Below, piece by piece: positions 7,739 to 16,445 of a stretch of 64,000 bases of DNA (the stretch's first letter is position 1; every line of letters starts with the position of its first letter). The stretch lies in assembly GCF_001866655.1 (NCBI RefSeq), contig NZ_MLYR01000086.1, forward strand, positions 62,001 through 126,000. Direction: 5' to 3'. The DNA is from Bacillus sp. MUM 116 (lineage in GTDB: Bacteria > Bacillota > Bacilli > Bacillales > Cytobacillaceae). The notes under the pieces are model-generated. The model was not told the DNA's origin and did not search any database. It saw nothing but the letters and a program-made list of their open reading frames with translations. Position numbers and translations under genes: made by a program.

Positions 7739-8467
7739 TTAAATACGTGACATAGCCTTTTGAATATATTTATAAAGCTCTTCATCTACTCCATATTGGA
7801 ATGGATTATTTGGATTCTCAGCATGGAAACGTTCAGCAGCTTTGACGATTTCAGAGTCTCCGCCAGTAAACTTGTTAGTCAATTCTTGCCAACGTTTAGC
7901 TAACTTTATAATTTCCGGGTGATTAGCCGGAGTGTTCTTTTCTAATTCTGTACGAATGTTAGCAATTAGCTCTAACCATTGATTTTCGATTTCCTTTTTA
8001 TCCTCTGAACTAAATTGTTCTGTCTGTTTTTTCATTTTTTCTAATTGTTCTTGCGTAAAGTATTTTTCACTCATATTGATCACCTCAATTAATTTAATAA
8101 ATTGTTCGGGCTGTACCTCTTGTTGATTTGAAAGAACTTCGTACATGCCTTTTAACCGACTATACAACTGTTCTTGTACTTCTATTTGCTTTTTAACCGT
8201 TTCTAACTGTATTTTAATTACTCCTATTGGGTTAAAATTAGGGTTTTCAATCGTGTCTTTAATCTTTTCCAAGGACAATCCTAATTGTTTAAGGGATAGA
8301 ATTTGTTGCAATTTAGCAATATCTCTTTCGGAATAAATTCTATGTCCCGAGTTTGTAACCTCGGATGGAGAAAATAAGCCAATGTGGTCATAGTAATGAA
8401 GAGTACGTACGGTTAATCCGGTTTGTTTTGCCAATTCACCTATTTTCCAACTCTTATTTATGACCAT
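7739..8467 (-). CDS. MerR-family regulator with TipAS ligand domain
   Basis: Residues 6-75 form the MerR winged helix (WKIGELAKQTGLTVRTLHYYDHIGLF, then RIYSERDIAKLQQILSLKQLG). A coiled dimerisation helix follows (residues 80-125), and the C-terminal 100 residues (EKYFTQEQLEKMKK...WQELTNKFTGGD) match the TipAS antibiotic-recognition domain. Such regulators (Mta, TipAL) twist a promoter with an overlong spacer and activate it when a hydrophobic drug binds. Its own promoter has exactly that shape (8506-8536), so it is probably self-activated. Possible targets include the MFS exporter downstream at 6288, but a terminator separates the two. Confidence 0.9.
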   Translation of the reverse strand: MVINKSWKIGELAKQTGLTVRTLHYYDHIGLFSPSEVTNSGHRIYSERDIAKLQQILSLKQLGLSLEKIKDTIENPNFNPIGVIKIQLETVKKQIEVQEQLYSRLKGMYEVLSNQQEVQPEQFIKLIEVINMSEKYFTQEQLEKMKKQTEQFSSEDKKEIENQWLELIANIRTELEKNTPANHPEIIKLAKRWQELTNKFTGGDSEIVKAAERFHAENPNNPFQYGVDEELYKYIQKAMSRI

Positions 8468-8505
8468 CCCCTCATTTCGTACGATTAATTATTGCCGGCA
8501 ACTTT

Positions 8506-8536
8506 ACTATACAACCTGACGTTACGTTAGGTTCAA
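8506..8536 (-). promoter_or_regulatory. MerR-type promoter with 19-bp spacer and operator palindrome
   Basis: On the minus strand -35 TTGAAC and -10 TATAGT are 19 bp apart. The spacer holds the palindrome AACCTgACGT-T-ACGTtAGGTT (8513-8533 on the plus strand). This is the classical layout for MerR/Mta activators. Confidence 0.85.
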
Positions 8537-8562
8537 GTCCTTTTATTAAGATTTCTAAATTA

Positions 8563-8625
8563 AATGGCCCTAAAATGAAAAATGGGCGCTTATCCAGGAT
8601 AGCGCCCTATTACGGAATAAAGTTA
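8563..8625 (+). repeat. 'TAAATGGCCC...GCGCCC' intergenic repeat with hairpin
   Basis: TTAAATGGCCC followed by the perfect inverted repeat GGGCGCTTATCC / GGATAGCGCCC (one internal mismatch). Related, more decayed copies lie at 12259-12330, 14183-14235, 15474-15515, 28424-28446 and 29064-29080. Confidence 0.6.
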
Positions 8626-8751
8626 TGTTATTTTTAACACGAAAAGACCCTTTAGACAAAGCATATCCAAAGGGGTAAAGTATCGTATCTTTTTTACAAA
8701 CATCGTGACTTTATTTTAAAACCACATTCGGACATCTCTGTTACTGTAGTG

Positions 8752-9174
8752 CTAACCAGCGGACTGTTTTTTCTTCATAGTTGTGCCCAGTATGATCAAG
8801 GCAACATAGATTACGATAGCAATCGAATCTATAAACGTATCCGTAAGAGCCGAAACGTCAAGTATTGCCGTTACACCAAGTATGACCATCAGTCGGACGA
8901 TCAGGATCGCCGCGATCATCCATGCGGCAAAACGGATCTTCGATCGCTCACTTTGGAATGACATAAAAATGAATGCGATGCCGAAGACCAGATTTTCCGC
9001 CGTTATAATGTGCCAAACATACGTGAATACCGTCCGGGTATCCGTGGACATCGTCCTAATGTCGAGCGTCGGCAGCACAGCGGATTGCCCGTTCCATGCA
9101 TGCGTGACGGCAAACAGCATCGCAAGAACGCCTGCAATCATATAATAAAAATTCCTAATCTTGATGTTGATCAC
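8752..9174 (-). CDS. Four-helix membrane protein, 140 aa, unknown
   Basis: GTG start with AGGAGGG 4-5 nt upstream. Four hydrophobic segments are visible (FYYMIAGVLAMLFAVTHAW, TVFTYVWHIITAENLVFGIAFIF, FAAWMIAAILIVRLMVILGV and FIDSIAIVIYVALIILG), and it ends in a basic tail (TMKKKQ). Histidines sit at the first and second membrane boundaries (THAW, WHII). Base composition is richer in GC than its neighbours. I do not recognise a family. A shorter open frame just upstream on the same strand (9182-9277) seems to be the end of a broken partner gene. Confidence 0.6.
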   Translation of the reverse strand: MINIKIRNFYYMIAGVLAMLFAVTHAWNGQSAVLPTLDIRTMSTDTRTVFTYVWHIITAENLVFGIAFIFMSFQSERSKIRFAAWMIAAILIVRLMVILGVTAILDVSALTDTFIDSIAIVIYVALIILGTTMKKKQSAG

Positions 9175-9181
9175 AACCCTC

Positions 9182-9277
9182 CTAAGAAATTACTGGTTCA
9201 TTCTCTTGGATATCCTTGTAAAGCTCGCGGACGAATTCTGCCAACCGTTGATCGCTTTCGTTATAACTAAATCCTCC
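9182..9277 (-). pseudogene. Truncated upstream partner of the 8752 gene
   Basis: The frame reads NESDQRLAEFVRELYKDIQE and ends in a stop 7 bases before the GTG start of the next gene, overlapping its ribosome binding site. No ATG is present. It looks like the last 30 residues of a gene once coupled to the membrane protein. Confidence 0.35.
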
Positions 9278-9361
9278 TTTAAGTTACATTTATTCATAAT
9301 CTCACACCATTATTAACATAATTATCTAGTCCCGTTTAGAAGTCTTATTGCATTAAATGGC

Positions 9362-9411
9362 CCAGGTGCTAGGCACTTGACGAAAGAGCATTCGACAAAT
9401 GCCTGGCACCT
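9362..9411. repeat. GGTGC-x-AGGCA inverted repeat
   Basis: AGGTGCTAGGCACTTG pairs with CAAATGCCTGGCACCT across an 18-base loop. This is the common 'tgcctggcacc' hairpin of Bacillus intergenic regions and may act as a terminator. Confidence 0.6.
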
Positions 9412-9580
9412 ATTATTTATCTATCGAAAATATTCGCCGTTAGGTCCATTGGGTTGTGTACTTTCAGTTTTGTTTATCAAATAAAAGACTAATTCTTCTT
9501 AGTAATTGTCCACCAAATTCTTGTTAATGAACAAATACCTGATTCACTTCATAAACTATTCAAAAAATGGAGTGATCTTG

Positions 9581-9916
9581 ATGGCAAAATGGATTGATGT
9601 CTCAACATCAAAACACCAATTAAAACTTTTTGATCGCCACAGGCTTTTAAAAACTTACCCAATTGCAGTTGGAAAAATATTATCTCCAACACCTACAGGA
9701 ACATATACGATTGTCAACAAGGATCCTAACCCTGGCGGTCCATTCGGCGTGCTTTGGATGGGATTGTCAAAACCTCATTACGGTATACACGGAACAAATA
9801 ATCCATCTTCTATAGGTAAGAATGTTTCGCATGGATGTATTAGAATGTTTAATCATGATGTTCTAGAATTATCATCTTTAGTTCCAATTGGTACTAGGGT
9901 TTTAATTCATAAATAA
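9581..9916 (+). CDS. L,D-transpeptidase (YkuD domain), 111 aa
   Basis: Start ATG at 9581 with GGAG 8 nt before it; the upstream frame to 9506 lacks a good start. The whole protein is a YkuD catalytic domain: it starts at the first strand (WIDVSTSKHQLKLF), passes PTGTYTIVNKDPNPGGPFG, and carries the active site HGTNNPSSIG then SHGCIRM with the catalytic Cys and the His and Arg around it. These enzymes make 3-3 peptidoglycan crosslinks or attach proteins, usually in the spore or stationary-phase wall. Unlike B. subtilis YkuD it has no LysM domain and no signal peptide, so export is unexplained. It is alone in its transcript. Confidence 0.9.
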   Translation: MAKWIDVSTSKHQLKLFDRHRLLKTYPIAVGKILSPTPTGTYTIVNKDPNPGGPFGVLWMGLSKPHYGIHGTNNPSSIGKNVSHGCIRMFNHDVLELSSLVPIGTRVLIHK

Positions 9917-10066
9917 CTTTATAATTTTCTCGCCTTTTCTACTTCGAATTTCGGTCACTCGTGCCGTTATAGTAAGAACTTGACAACGGCATATTGCCCC
10001 TCGTAAGGTATTTACCTCGGTTTAACAGTACCCGCAGCTCATCACTCAGCATCTATAACACATTAC

Positions 10067-10648
10067 CTATGCAAATCGAACACCCAGTATCCCTGTGACC
10101 AACCCAACAATCGTGCCAAGCATACACACTGCAAGCCAAATTTTCCTGCTCCGCGCTCCTTTCAAATGACACCATCCTGCAATGGCAAGTAAAATGCCCT
10201 CTATCAAAAACCACGGTTCGAAGATGACCAAATCCCACACCACGTATATATCATCGGGGATATGAAATGTTCCATTATCCAAGCCAATCACACCTGCGAT
10301 TTGCAAGCCACGATAGATAATGCCAAAAATACCATGAGCAGTGGCTATCGAACACCCTAACACAGATATGGAAAACAACAATGTGCGCAGAATTTTACTT
10401 TTCCCTAAATAAATGAAACCAAGACCTACGAGTCCCGCAGCAATAAAGATTGGTAACGCGACCCAATTAATTAATTCAAAATGGGGAGATTCAGCCACAC
10501 TGGGTTTTAGTAGGGACAGTCCTATTCTTCCGCCTAAAGCCCAATATAGGTGTGGGAGCATATAAGCAATGGACCATACAAAAACAGCAATCCCAGCCCA
10601 AACGGCTGATTTTGATTGCGGTGGTTTCGACGATAGATTCGTATCCAC
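10067..10648 (-). CDS. DUF3995-like membrane protein
   Basis: A GTG at 10648 lies 9 nt after GAGG and is preferred to the TTG at 10654. The 193-residue product has about five hydrophobic segments beginning with VWAGIAVFVWSIAYMLPHLYWALGG, the Trp/His-rich first helix typical of DUF3995 proteins. Later parts read WVALPIFIAAGLVGLGFIYLG and WFLIEGILLAIAGW. The function of the family is unknown. It is a monocistronic minus-strand gene. Confidence 0.6.
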   Translation of the reverse strand: MDTNLSSKPPQSKSAVWAGIAVFVWSIAYMLPHLYWALGGRIGLSLLKPSVAESPHFELINWVALPIFIAAGLVGLGFIYLGKSKILRTLLFSISVLGCSIATAHGIFGIIYRGLQIAGVIGLDNGTFHIPDDIYVVWDLVIFEPWFLIEGILLAIAGWCHLKGARSRKIWLAVCMLGTIVGLVTGILGVRFA

Positions 10649-10825
10649 TAACAATCACCTCGACAGTTTCCTAGGACACCTAACAACGGTCCTCGCGATT
10701 GAATCATAAACAGTTTGTTTATTTTTTCAACTTCTATCTTCATCCTTCCTGTACAGTGGTATCATATAAGACTATTTGGTTTTTCAGGATTTTATTCCGC
10801 TATTCTGCTCTTTGTTAAAGAATTA

Positions 10826-10855
10826 AACAGCCGGCTATAGCAGCCTGGCTGTTCA
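10826..10855 (-). terminator. Hairpin after the hydrolase gene
   Basis: On the minus strand ACAGCC-x-GGCT pairs with AGCC-x-GGCTGT and is followed by TTTAATTCTTT. Confidence 0.5.
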
Positions 10856-10885
10856 AGTAATGCCCCCGATTTCTGAATAAAAAAT

Positions 10886-11479
10886 TTAGTTATTTTTGAA
10901 GAAATGCAATGTTTCTCTAAATGTAGTTTGAGCTAATTCTTCATTGTATTTAGAAGAGTATGGATCACTAAATCCGTGTTCACCACTACATATATGTACA
11001 TCTATATTTAATTTATTTAAAGTTGAAACGAATTCATCAACATTAAATGATTTTTCTACTTTCGGAAAAAATAACAACATCGGACATTTTGGATATATAT
11101 TCACATAGTCCCTAATACGTGAACCATAGTATCCAACAATACCATCCACACATTCTTCCTCACTACACAACCAAGCAATCGTTGCACCTACACTAAATCC
11201 AATTATAAATATTTTTGAATACGTATCTTGAATATCTAATAATATATTTTTTACTTTATCTAATCCATTTGTGAAACCTACATTATCCATGAAATTATGG
11301 TAAGCCTTTACCTCTTGAGGATAATCAAAGGGTTTTTCTTGGTCTAATAAATTGGGACAAATGACATCAAAATTTTGTTCTGATAGTAATTCAGATAAAT
11401 CCACCATATGTTGGTTAATTCCATATATTTCGTGAACGACAATAATTAATTTGTCGGACTTTTTGTTTATTTTAAGCAC
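10886..11479 (-). CDS. Dienelactone hydrolase-family alpha/beta hydrolase
   Basis: The 197-residue product matches the short DLH fold: HEIYGINQHMVDLSELLSEQNFDVICPNLL near the N-terminus, the nucleophile elbow GFSVGA (Ser96, where many DLH members have Cys), then IVGYYGSRIRDYV and a C-terminal GEHGFSDPYS with the catalytic His168. Family members open lactones or cleave small esters in the cytoplasm. The substrate is unknown. The start has only a weak ribosome binding site (GGGGGAATCGGG). The downstream gene on this strand ends over 230 bases away, so the transcript is probably single. Confidence 0.8.
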   Translation of the reverse strand: MLKINKKSDKLIIVVHEIYGINQHMVDLSELLSEQNFDVICPNLLDQEKPFDYPQEVKAYHNFMDNVGFTNGLDKVKNILLDIQDTYSKIFIIGFSVGATIAWLCSEEECVDGIVGYYGSRIRDYVNIYPKCPMLLFFPKVEKSFNVDEFVSTLNKLNIDVHICSGEHGFSDPYSSKYNEELAQTTFRETLHFFKNN

Positions 11480-11529
11480 CCGATTCCCCCCTTTTTACAC
11501 TAAATTGTTCGATTCCATTAAAGGAAGCA

Positions 11530-12174
11530 TTACAACCTAAAAGTTACATCATCTTCTTTGGATCGATTCCCAGCCCTGTTCAGCAATCTATGGCCTTTTA
11601 GCCAAACTGACACCCCGGTCACCCACAATATCAGGGCTGAGCCAAAACCGACAGATGTCCACCATACCACAATTTGATGATTCTCCCAGGTAACTCTTAC
11701 AGGTAGAGTAAGCAGTGTGATTGCCGAGAGCAAACAAAGGAGTGAACCTGAAATATAATAGATCTTGACCTGGAAAAGGTGTGCTAGGGGAAAGAAATGA
11801 GCACCGACAATAAGAGCCATGACTGGGACAAACAAATCCAAGTGATTAGTAGACACACAAATTGCGGAGGCGGCAGCAATCAACACGCCTTCTAAACCGA
11901 AAATAATACCGAACCACATATTCCTTCGTTTCCAACCATGGGAATCACCTTCCACCATCTTGTTTGATAACCTTTTTGACTTCATGATCAATACGATTCC
12001 GCCAATTAGCAGTATAACACCAACCAACAAGGATAAGGTCAACAGCCAGAGAAATCCCCAGCCCTGCAGTCCTCTAATTCCAATTCCCGCCCACAGAGTG
12101 CCGAAAAATGCCATAAAGATAACTCCAGAAGCTATCCCAAGCACAGCAGCTCTAGGTATGATGGTTTGCGACAT
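11530..12174 (-). CDS. Membrane protein, 214 aa (DUF7010-like)
   Basis: Start ATG at 12174 with GAGGAGGG 7 nt upstream; the frame also holds an ATG at 12201 without such a site. It has about six membrane helices, starting with AAVLGIASGVIFMAFFGTLWAGIG, and a charged loop (KSKRLSNKMVEGDSHGWKRRN) between helices 2 and 3. The pattern ...LWAGIGIRGLQGWGFLW and ALIVGAHFFPLA fits the DUF7010 group from memory. Function unknown. Confidence 0.55.
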   Translation of the reverse strand: MSQTIIPRAAVLGIASGVIFMAFFGTLWAGIGIRGLQGWGFLWLLTLSLLVGVILLIGGIVLIMKSKRLSNKMVEGDSHGWKRRNMWFGIIFGLEGVLIAAASAICVSTNHLDLFVPVMALIVGAHFFPLAHLFQVKIYYISGSLLCLLSAITLLTLPVRVTWENHQIVVWWTSVGFGSALILWVTGVSVWLKGHRLLNRAGNRSKEDDVTFRL

Positions 12175-12456
12175 ATACGAACCCTCCTCTTTCAATTTCA
12201 TTCTAAAAGGTTAAAAAACGCTCGTTATTATGGGTAATTTTACCATAACAAAGATAATCATTAAATGGTCCAATAAGGGAAGGACGCCTTCATGTTCAAG
12301 CTATGCGCCCTATAATTGAAAATCGCCAACAAAAATAACAACAAATAACGCTCATCAATAAAGTCTATTATCACATCCTTTTTTATATGAAATGTTTACC
12401 CTATAATATTAGGTAATACCTTCTCAAACAAATGGATAAGTCAGGGGCTGTATTTA

Positions 12457-13164
12457 TTGAGAACGCTAAAATCGATGTTATTGGGCTTATTGGGTTTAAT
12501 TGCTGTGATTATTTTATCGGTAGCTATTTTTGCATTCATTTCATTTATTCAAGAAAAATTACTTGTCCCCAATAATTCCCTCATATGGGTTATTAAATCT
12601 CCTGCATCAAGATTTGTTTTTATTTATGAGTTTTACCTAATGTTTGGTCTTTCCCTTCTTGTATATAAGGATTTAAGAAAATGGTTTTCCAGATTTTATA
12701 AAAAACATCGTAGAACGGTATTCCCCATTTTCGGCATTCTGAACATTATGTTGTTTTATGCTATTGTCACAGATGTGGCGGTTGTAACGAATAATAAAAT
12801 TATCAACCATTCTTTCCTCATACCTCAGGGAAAGGAATACAGCTACAACAATATCACTAAAATCACCGCGGGTATTTATGGGAAAAAGCAATTCTTAGGT
12901 TCCTCAAAAGGTGATTTTTATTACATAATAGAATTAAATGATGGTACAAAAATTGATTTAGGTGATGGCGGCTCCAGCTATGCCAGTTTCAATGAAGATA
13001 ATAATGAAGCAGACCCTCGATTTATTCTTGCAAAACTTGATCGTCAATGGGTTGATATGGGCATCCCGAAAAAAGCCAGCATAGCCAATTTTAAATATAC
13101 CTCTAATTCTTTAGCCAAAATTTATTCAGATAAAATTCGCAGTATTTTAGAGAATACCAAATAA
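12457..13164 (+). CDS. Membrane protein with soluble C-terminal domain, 235 aa
   Basis: TTG start with AGGGG about 9 nt before it. Three hydrophobic segments lie in residues 8-35, 45-70 and 85-110, then a 120-residue soluble part (QGKEYSYNNITKITAGIYGKK, then YYIIELNDGTKIDLGDGGS) that looks like a PH-like or YcxB-like beta domain. I do not recognise the family. Flanked by a decayed repeat upstream (12259-12330) and a strong terminator downstream. Confidence 0.6.
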   Translation: MRTLKSMLLGLLGLIAVIILSVAIFAFISFIQEKLLVPNNSLIWVIKSPASRFVFIYEFYLMFGLSLLVYKDLRKWFSRFYKKHRRTVFPIFGILNIMLFYAIVTDVAVVTNNKIINHSFLIPQGKEYSYNNITKITAGIYGKKQFLGSSKGDFYYIIELNDGTKIDLGDGGSSYASFNEDNNEADPRFILAKLDRQWVDMGIPKKASIANFKYTSNSLAKIYSDKIRSILENTK

Positions 13165-13197
13165 TTATGCAGCATCTACAAATAGAACCTTTAATAA

Positions 13198-13229
13198 GAA
13201 AAGCCGGGCAGTTTGCCCGGCTTTTCTCA
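13198..13229 (+). terminator. Strong terminator
   Basis: GAAAAGCCGGGC-AGTTT-GCCCGGCTTTTC, a 12-bp perfect stem with flanking A and T tracts. Confidence 0.9.
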
Positions 13230-13376
13230 TTTTCATTTAACAAATCGGTATCATATTCGTTTAAAAGTTGAAGTTTTATTAAACAATAGCGCGCTTTTAT
13301 GGAATGACTAACGGAACAAGAAAAAGGTGCCGCAACTACAACTGCGCCCGTTTGTGGAATGCTGATTATTTAAAGG

Positions 13377-14105
13377 TCATTCGATTAGAAGGACTTCATC
13401 CCCCACATGAATTGCACCTGTTTTTATCACCGAAGCGTAAACGCCAAAATGATTATTTCTTTCCTTTACAACCGTTTTGAGCAAAGTCGAATCACGCTCT
13501 GCATTATCAGGATCAACTGTAATAATCATGCACCTTTCACAATGTCTTTTTAATTGAATTTCTACTTCTCTTCCTATTTTCATTCGTTTGCCAAACCACT
13601 TTTCCTCGATGAATGGGATTTTTTCTTTTAATGTTATAAGTAAATTAGGACGAAAACGTCGATGATTAACTTCTGCCTTTCCCCATATTTCTTTTAATTT
13701 TTCTAATGAGGAATCGGTTACTAGTTGAATATTTTCTTCCTCAATGGCCCCTAAAGGTACATGGGAAGGGTTATATGTAACTGGAGAGATTTTTCGTTCT
13801 GATTTGTTTTCTATTTCTTTGGTTAGTTCTTCATCACCCCAATCGAATACCTTACCTTCAGGTGTCATTATTTCAACTTTAGGATATTTCTCCATTAACT
13901 CTTCCCCTACAAATCTTGCTTTATATCGAACCATTTCTGGAAATTGTGTAATTGTTAAAAACTTTCCTTGTCTTGTATCATCTAAAAAAGCATGGCTGCG
14001 GTCTCCATACAAACCATATTCCATAATTTTAGTTTGATTCACACTCTCCCCATGAAAAGATTTTACAGGATGGCGAACAATTTCCTTGATATGTCCGATT
14101 AACAT
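13377..14105 (-). CDS. MOSC domain-containing protein (MOSC_N plus MOSC)
   Basis: The ATG at 14105 has AAGGAG 8 nt upstream; the alternative GTG at 14114 would be only 3 nt away. Residues 1-95 form the MOSC_N barrel (IKEIVRHPVKSFHGE, YGLYGDRSHAFLD). The C-terminal half is the MOSC domain, with RRFRPNLLI and the key Cys in KRHCERCMI. MOSC proteins bind a molybdenum cofactor through the conserved Cys and reduce N-hydroxylated compounds or carry sulphur. A molybdate uptake cluster begins 1.7 kb away (15783-18346), which makes a molybdenum-related role plausible. Confidence 0.88.
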   Translation of the reverse strand: MLIGHIKEIVRHPVKSFHGESVNQTKIMEYGLYGDRSHAFLDDTRQGKFLTITQFPEMVRYKARFVGEELMEKYPKVEIMTPEGKVFDWGDEELTKEIENKSERKISPVTYNPSHVPLGAIEEENIQLVTDSSLEKLKEIWGKAEVNHRRFRPNLLITLKEKIPFIEEKWFGKRMKIGREVEIQLKRHCERCMIITVDPDNAERDSTLLKTVVKERNNHFGVYASVIKTGAIHVGDEVLLIE

Positions 14106-14182
14106 TTCATTCACTCCTTAACTAATTTTCCTTATTAAAATTATAACAAACAATAAGTTAAATCAGCTTTTACTCCACAAAA

Positions 14183-14235
14183 TACCCAATACAAAAAAGC
14201 GCTCATTACTTAAAAATGGCGCCCTTTAACAGAAT
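14183..14235 (+). repeat. Copy of the GCGCTC / GGCGCCC intergenic repeat
   Basis: AAAAAAGCGCTCATTACTT then AAAATGGCGCCCTTTAA, partly self-complementary. It is related to the copy at 8563. Confidence 0.5.
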
Positions 14236-14278
14236 AACAAACAATTCTTAATTCAGATTTGTTTGAGTAAATATTCGC

Positions 14279-15412
14279 TTAATCCCCATTTGTTAAGATT
14301 ACAAGCTCATCTATTGTACATTTTATTTCATCTTTAATGTTATAGAAATGAGGGGCAATTCTTATCACATCTTTTCTCGCAGAAACAATAATTTTTTTGT
14401 CTCTTAACATCGCTTCCACTTTTGATGCATTTTCAACTTGAAAAGACATCAGGCTTGTCCTATTATCAGTAGATAATGGTCCAATGAGATGTAATCCTTT
14501 TTCTTGTCCATAATGTATAGCAAATTGGGTTAGCTCTTTTAAATGGGTTTCAATATTACTTATTCCAACCTCAAGTAGCAATTTTAATGCCTCATAGGCT
14601 GCATAAATACTTATAAAAGAAGGCGTACCTGTTTCAAATCGACGAGCCCCCATTGCAAAAACGGGATTAAAAATGTCAAATGAAGATGCTTGGTCTTGTC
14701 CTAGCCATCCAGTAACTCTTGGTTTTAATTGCTCTGCTAGTTCTTTTTTTATATACATAAACGCTACGCCGGGAATTCCTAACATATATTTACGAGTTCC
14801 CGTTGCTAAAATATCAATATCCATCTCTTTCACATCAATCGGAATATGTCCTGCAGATTGGTAAGCATCGACGAACAAAAGCGAGCCTTTTCTATGCGCA
14901 ATACTAGCAATCTCTCTAACGTTCTGCTTAAATCCGTTGTAATAATTCACATGGGGAATACATGTAATCAGCGTATCAGTTGTTATTTCTTTTTCATATT
15001 GTTCCAGAAGTATTTCGCCATTGGAAGAACGAATTATAGAAATATTATCCTTAAAAAGGTCTTGTGCAAACCATATATGACCAACAGTTGGAAAATCTAT
15101 ATCCGTAAACACGACTTTATTTTTCTCTTGCTGATTAGGAAGGGAAGTTGCAATAGCAGAAATAATATTAGAAACAGAACTTAATACAGCAACTTCGTCT
15201 GTTTCAGCTCCAATAAATTCTGCGAATTTCACCCTAGTCTCCTCTATTTTACTTATTGCTTCATTCCAATTACTCCCTGACAGAAGTAGACTATTATGAT
15301 ATTCCTCAATTGCTTTTGAAACAGGCTTTGCTAAAGCACCTTGGGAACAACTAGCTAGGTGTGTATGAGTAGCCAATATAGGAAACAATAAGCGATAAAA
15401 ATCATGGTTCAA
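14279..15412 (-). CDS. Class V aminotransferase / cysteine desulfurase-like PLP enzyme
   Basis: I place the start at TTG 15412, which has GGAGG about 8 nt upstream. The longer frame from TTG 15439 lacks a site. The 377-residue product has the fold type I PLP pattern: TVLSSVSNIISA-type segment near residue 80, VDAYQSAGHIPIDVKEMDID (Asp and His around the cofactor), ATGTRKYMLGIPG with the Schiff-base Lys, and GWLGQD...FETGTPSF near the phosphate. It resembles cysteine desulfurase/kynureninase-like enzymes that remove sulphur or amino groups. The exact reaction is unknown. No Fe-S assembly or tRNA thiolation gene lies beside it. Confidence 0.75.
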   Translation of the reverse strand: MNHDFYRLLFPILATHTHLASCSQGALAKPVSKAIEEYHNSLLLSGSNWNEAISKIEETRVKFAEFIGAETDEVAVLSSVSNIISAIATSLPNQQEKNKVVFTDIDFPTVGHIWFAQDLFKDNISIIRSSNGEILLEQYEKEITTDTLITCIPHVNYYNGFKQNVREIASIAHRKGSLLFVDAYQSAGHIPIDVKEMDIDILATGTRKYMLGIPGVAFMYIKKELAEQLKPRVTGWLGQDQASSFDIFNPVFAMGARRFETGTPSFISIYAAYEALKLLLEVGISNIETHLKELTQFAIHYGQEKGLHLIGPLSTDNRTSLMSFQVENASKVEAMLRDKKIIVSARKDVIRIAPHFYNIKDEIKCTIDELVILTNGD

Positions 15413-15611
15413 TTCCTTTTCCTCCGTTTCTTCACTCAAATAATTCTGTATGTGAACTTTTAAATCCTTCCTCCACTAAATGGCCCTTACATGAAAAATG
15501 AGCACTACTGGTTTGTCCACTGCTGTTTCAATTTAATCGTGGTATTGTTTATCTTATTAATTATCATTAGAGCAGTTATCTTTTATTAAGTAGAACGTAT
15601 TAAAAAATACA

Positions 15612-15637
15612 AAAAAGCCCAAGTTGGGCTTTTTTTG
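15612..15637. terminator. Bidirectional terminator
   Basis: AAAAAAGCCCAA / TTGGGCTTTTTTT. The rest of 15440-15782 holds a decayed TAAATGGCCC repeat (15474-15515) and no gene. Confidence 0.8.
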
Positions 15638-15782
15638 ATGGAGACTATCTCTGACAAGTCTATGTGTTAAGGAGGAAATATGGGTTTTCGGCTACACTCT
15701 AGACTATGCATCAGTTTAAGTGAATATCCTATTAATTAAGCCTATTTTGGCTTGATTTTTGAAAATTGAGGATTTAAATGCA

Positions 15783-16439
15783 TTATAATTTAATTAAATG
15801 CACGCATATTAACATTAATAATGAAATGACTATCATACTTGTTACCCATAACCAAGCTAATTCCATATTGCCTGAATCAATAGCTACAAAAATTGCTGTT
15901 GGAATTGTTTGGGTTTTATCTGGGATATTTCCTGCAAACATTAATGTGGCTCCGAACTCACCCAGTGCCCTAGCAAAACTTAATATTGCACCCGATATGA
16001 TGGCTCTAAGGGCGAGAGGAACGGAAACAAGTAAGAATAACTTGAATTCATTTGCTCCGTCCACACGGGCAGCATTCTCAATATCCTCATCAATTGCTTC
16101 AAATCCTGTTCTTGAAGATTGATACATAAGAGGGAATGCAACAACTGTAGAAGCAATAACAGCCGCCCACCACGTAAACATCACAGGCTGCTTAAATACC
16201 CAATCAATCAATTGACCAACTGGACTATTCCGTCCAAAAATAATAATTAACAAGAAACCGACCACTGTAGGGGGTAAAACTAACGGCAAAAGAAAAATCG
16301 TATCAAGAAAAACCTTCCCTCTAAATTTCTTATTAGCCATTACCTTCCCAAAAAACAAGCCTAAAATAAATACCCATATAACAGATACAGATGCAATCTC
16401 AATCGATAGTTGGACAGGAGACCAAAAGCTTGTTGCCAT
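15783..16439 (-). CDS. modB: Molybdate ABC transporter permease ModB
   Basis: The 218-residue product has about five membrane helices and the permease signature loop EDIENAARVDGANEFKLFLLVSVPLALRAIISGAILSFARALGEFGATLMFAGN. The GEFGATLM end is typical of ModB/CysU permeases. It starts 6 bases after the modA stop, so the two are one operon. No modC ATPase follows: the next minus-strand gene is unrelated, and 15440-15782 is non-coding. The same layout (yvgLM without ATPase) is known in B. subtilis, where an ATPase from elsewhere must serve. Confidence 0.92.
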   Translation of the reverse strand: MATSFWSPVQLSIEIASVSVIWVFILGLFFGKVMANKKFRGKVFLDTIFLLPLVLPPTVVGFLLIIIFGRNSPVGQLIDWVFKQPVMFTWWAAVIASTVVAFPLMYQSSRTGFEAIDEDIENAARVDGANEFKLFLLVSVPLALRAIISGAILSFARALGEFGATLMFAGNIPDKTQTIPTAIFVAIDSGNMELAWLWVTSMIVISLLMLICVHLIKL

Positions 16440-16445
16440 TTTTAA

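Noticed and set aside
8752..9270. Plus-strand frames opposite the 140-aa membrane protein (8749-8961, 8882-9145, 9010-9270)
   Set aside because: Basic, Arg/His-rich shadows of the GC-richer minus-strand gene, without ribosome binding sites.
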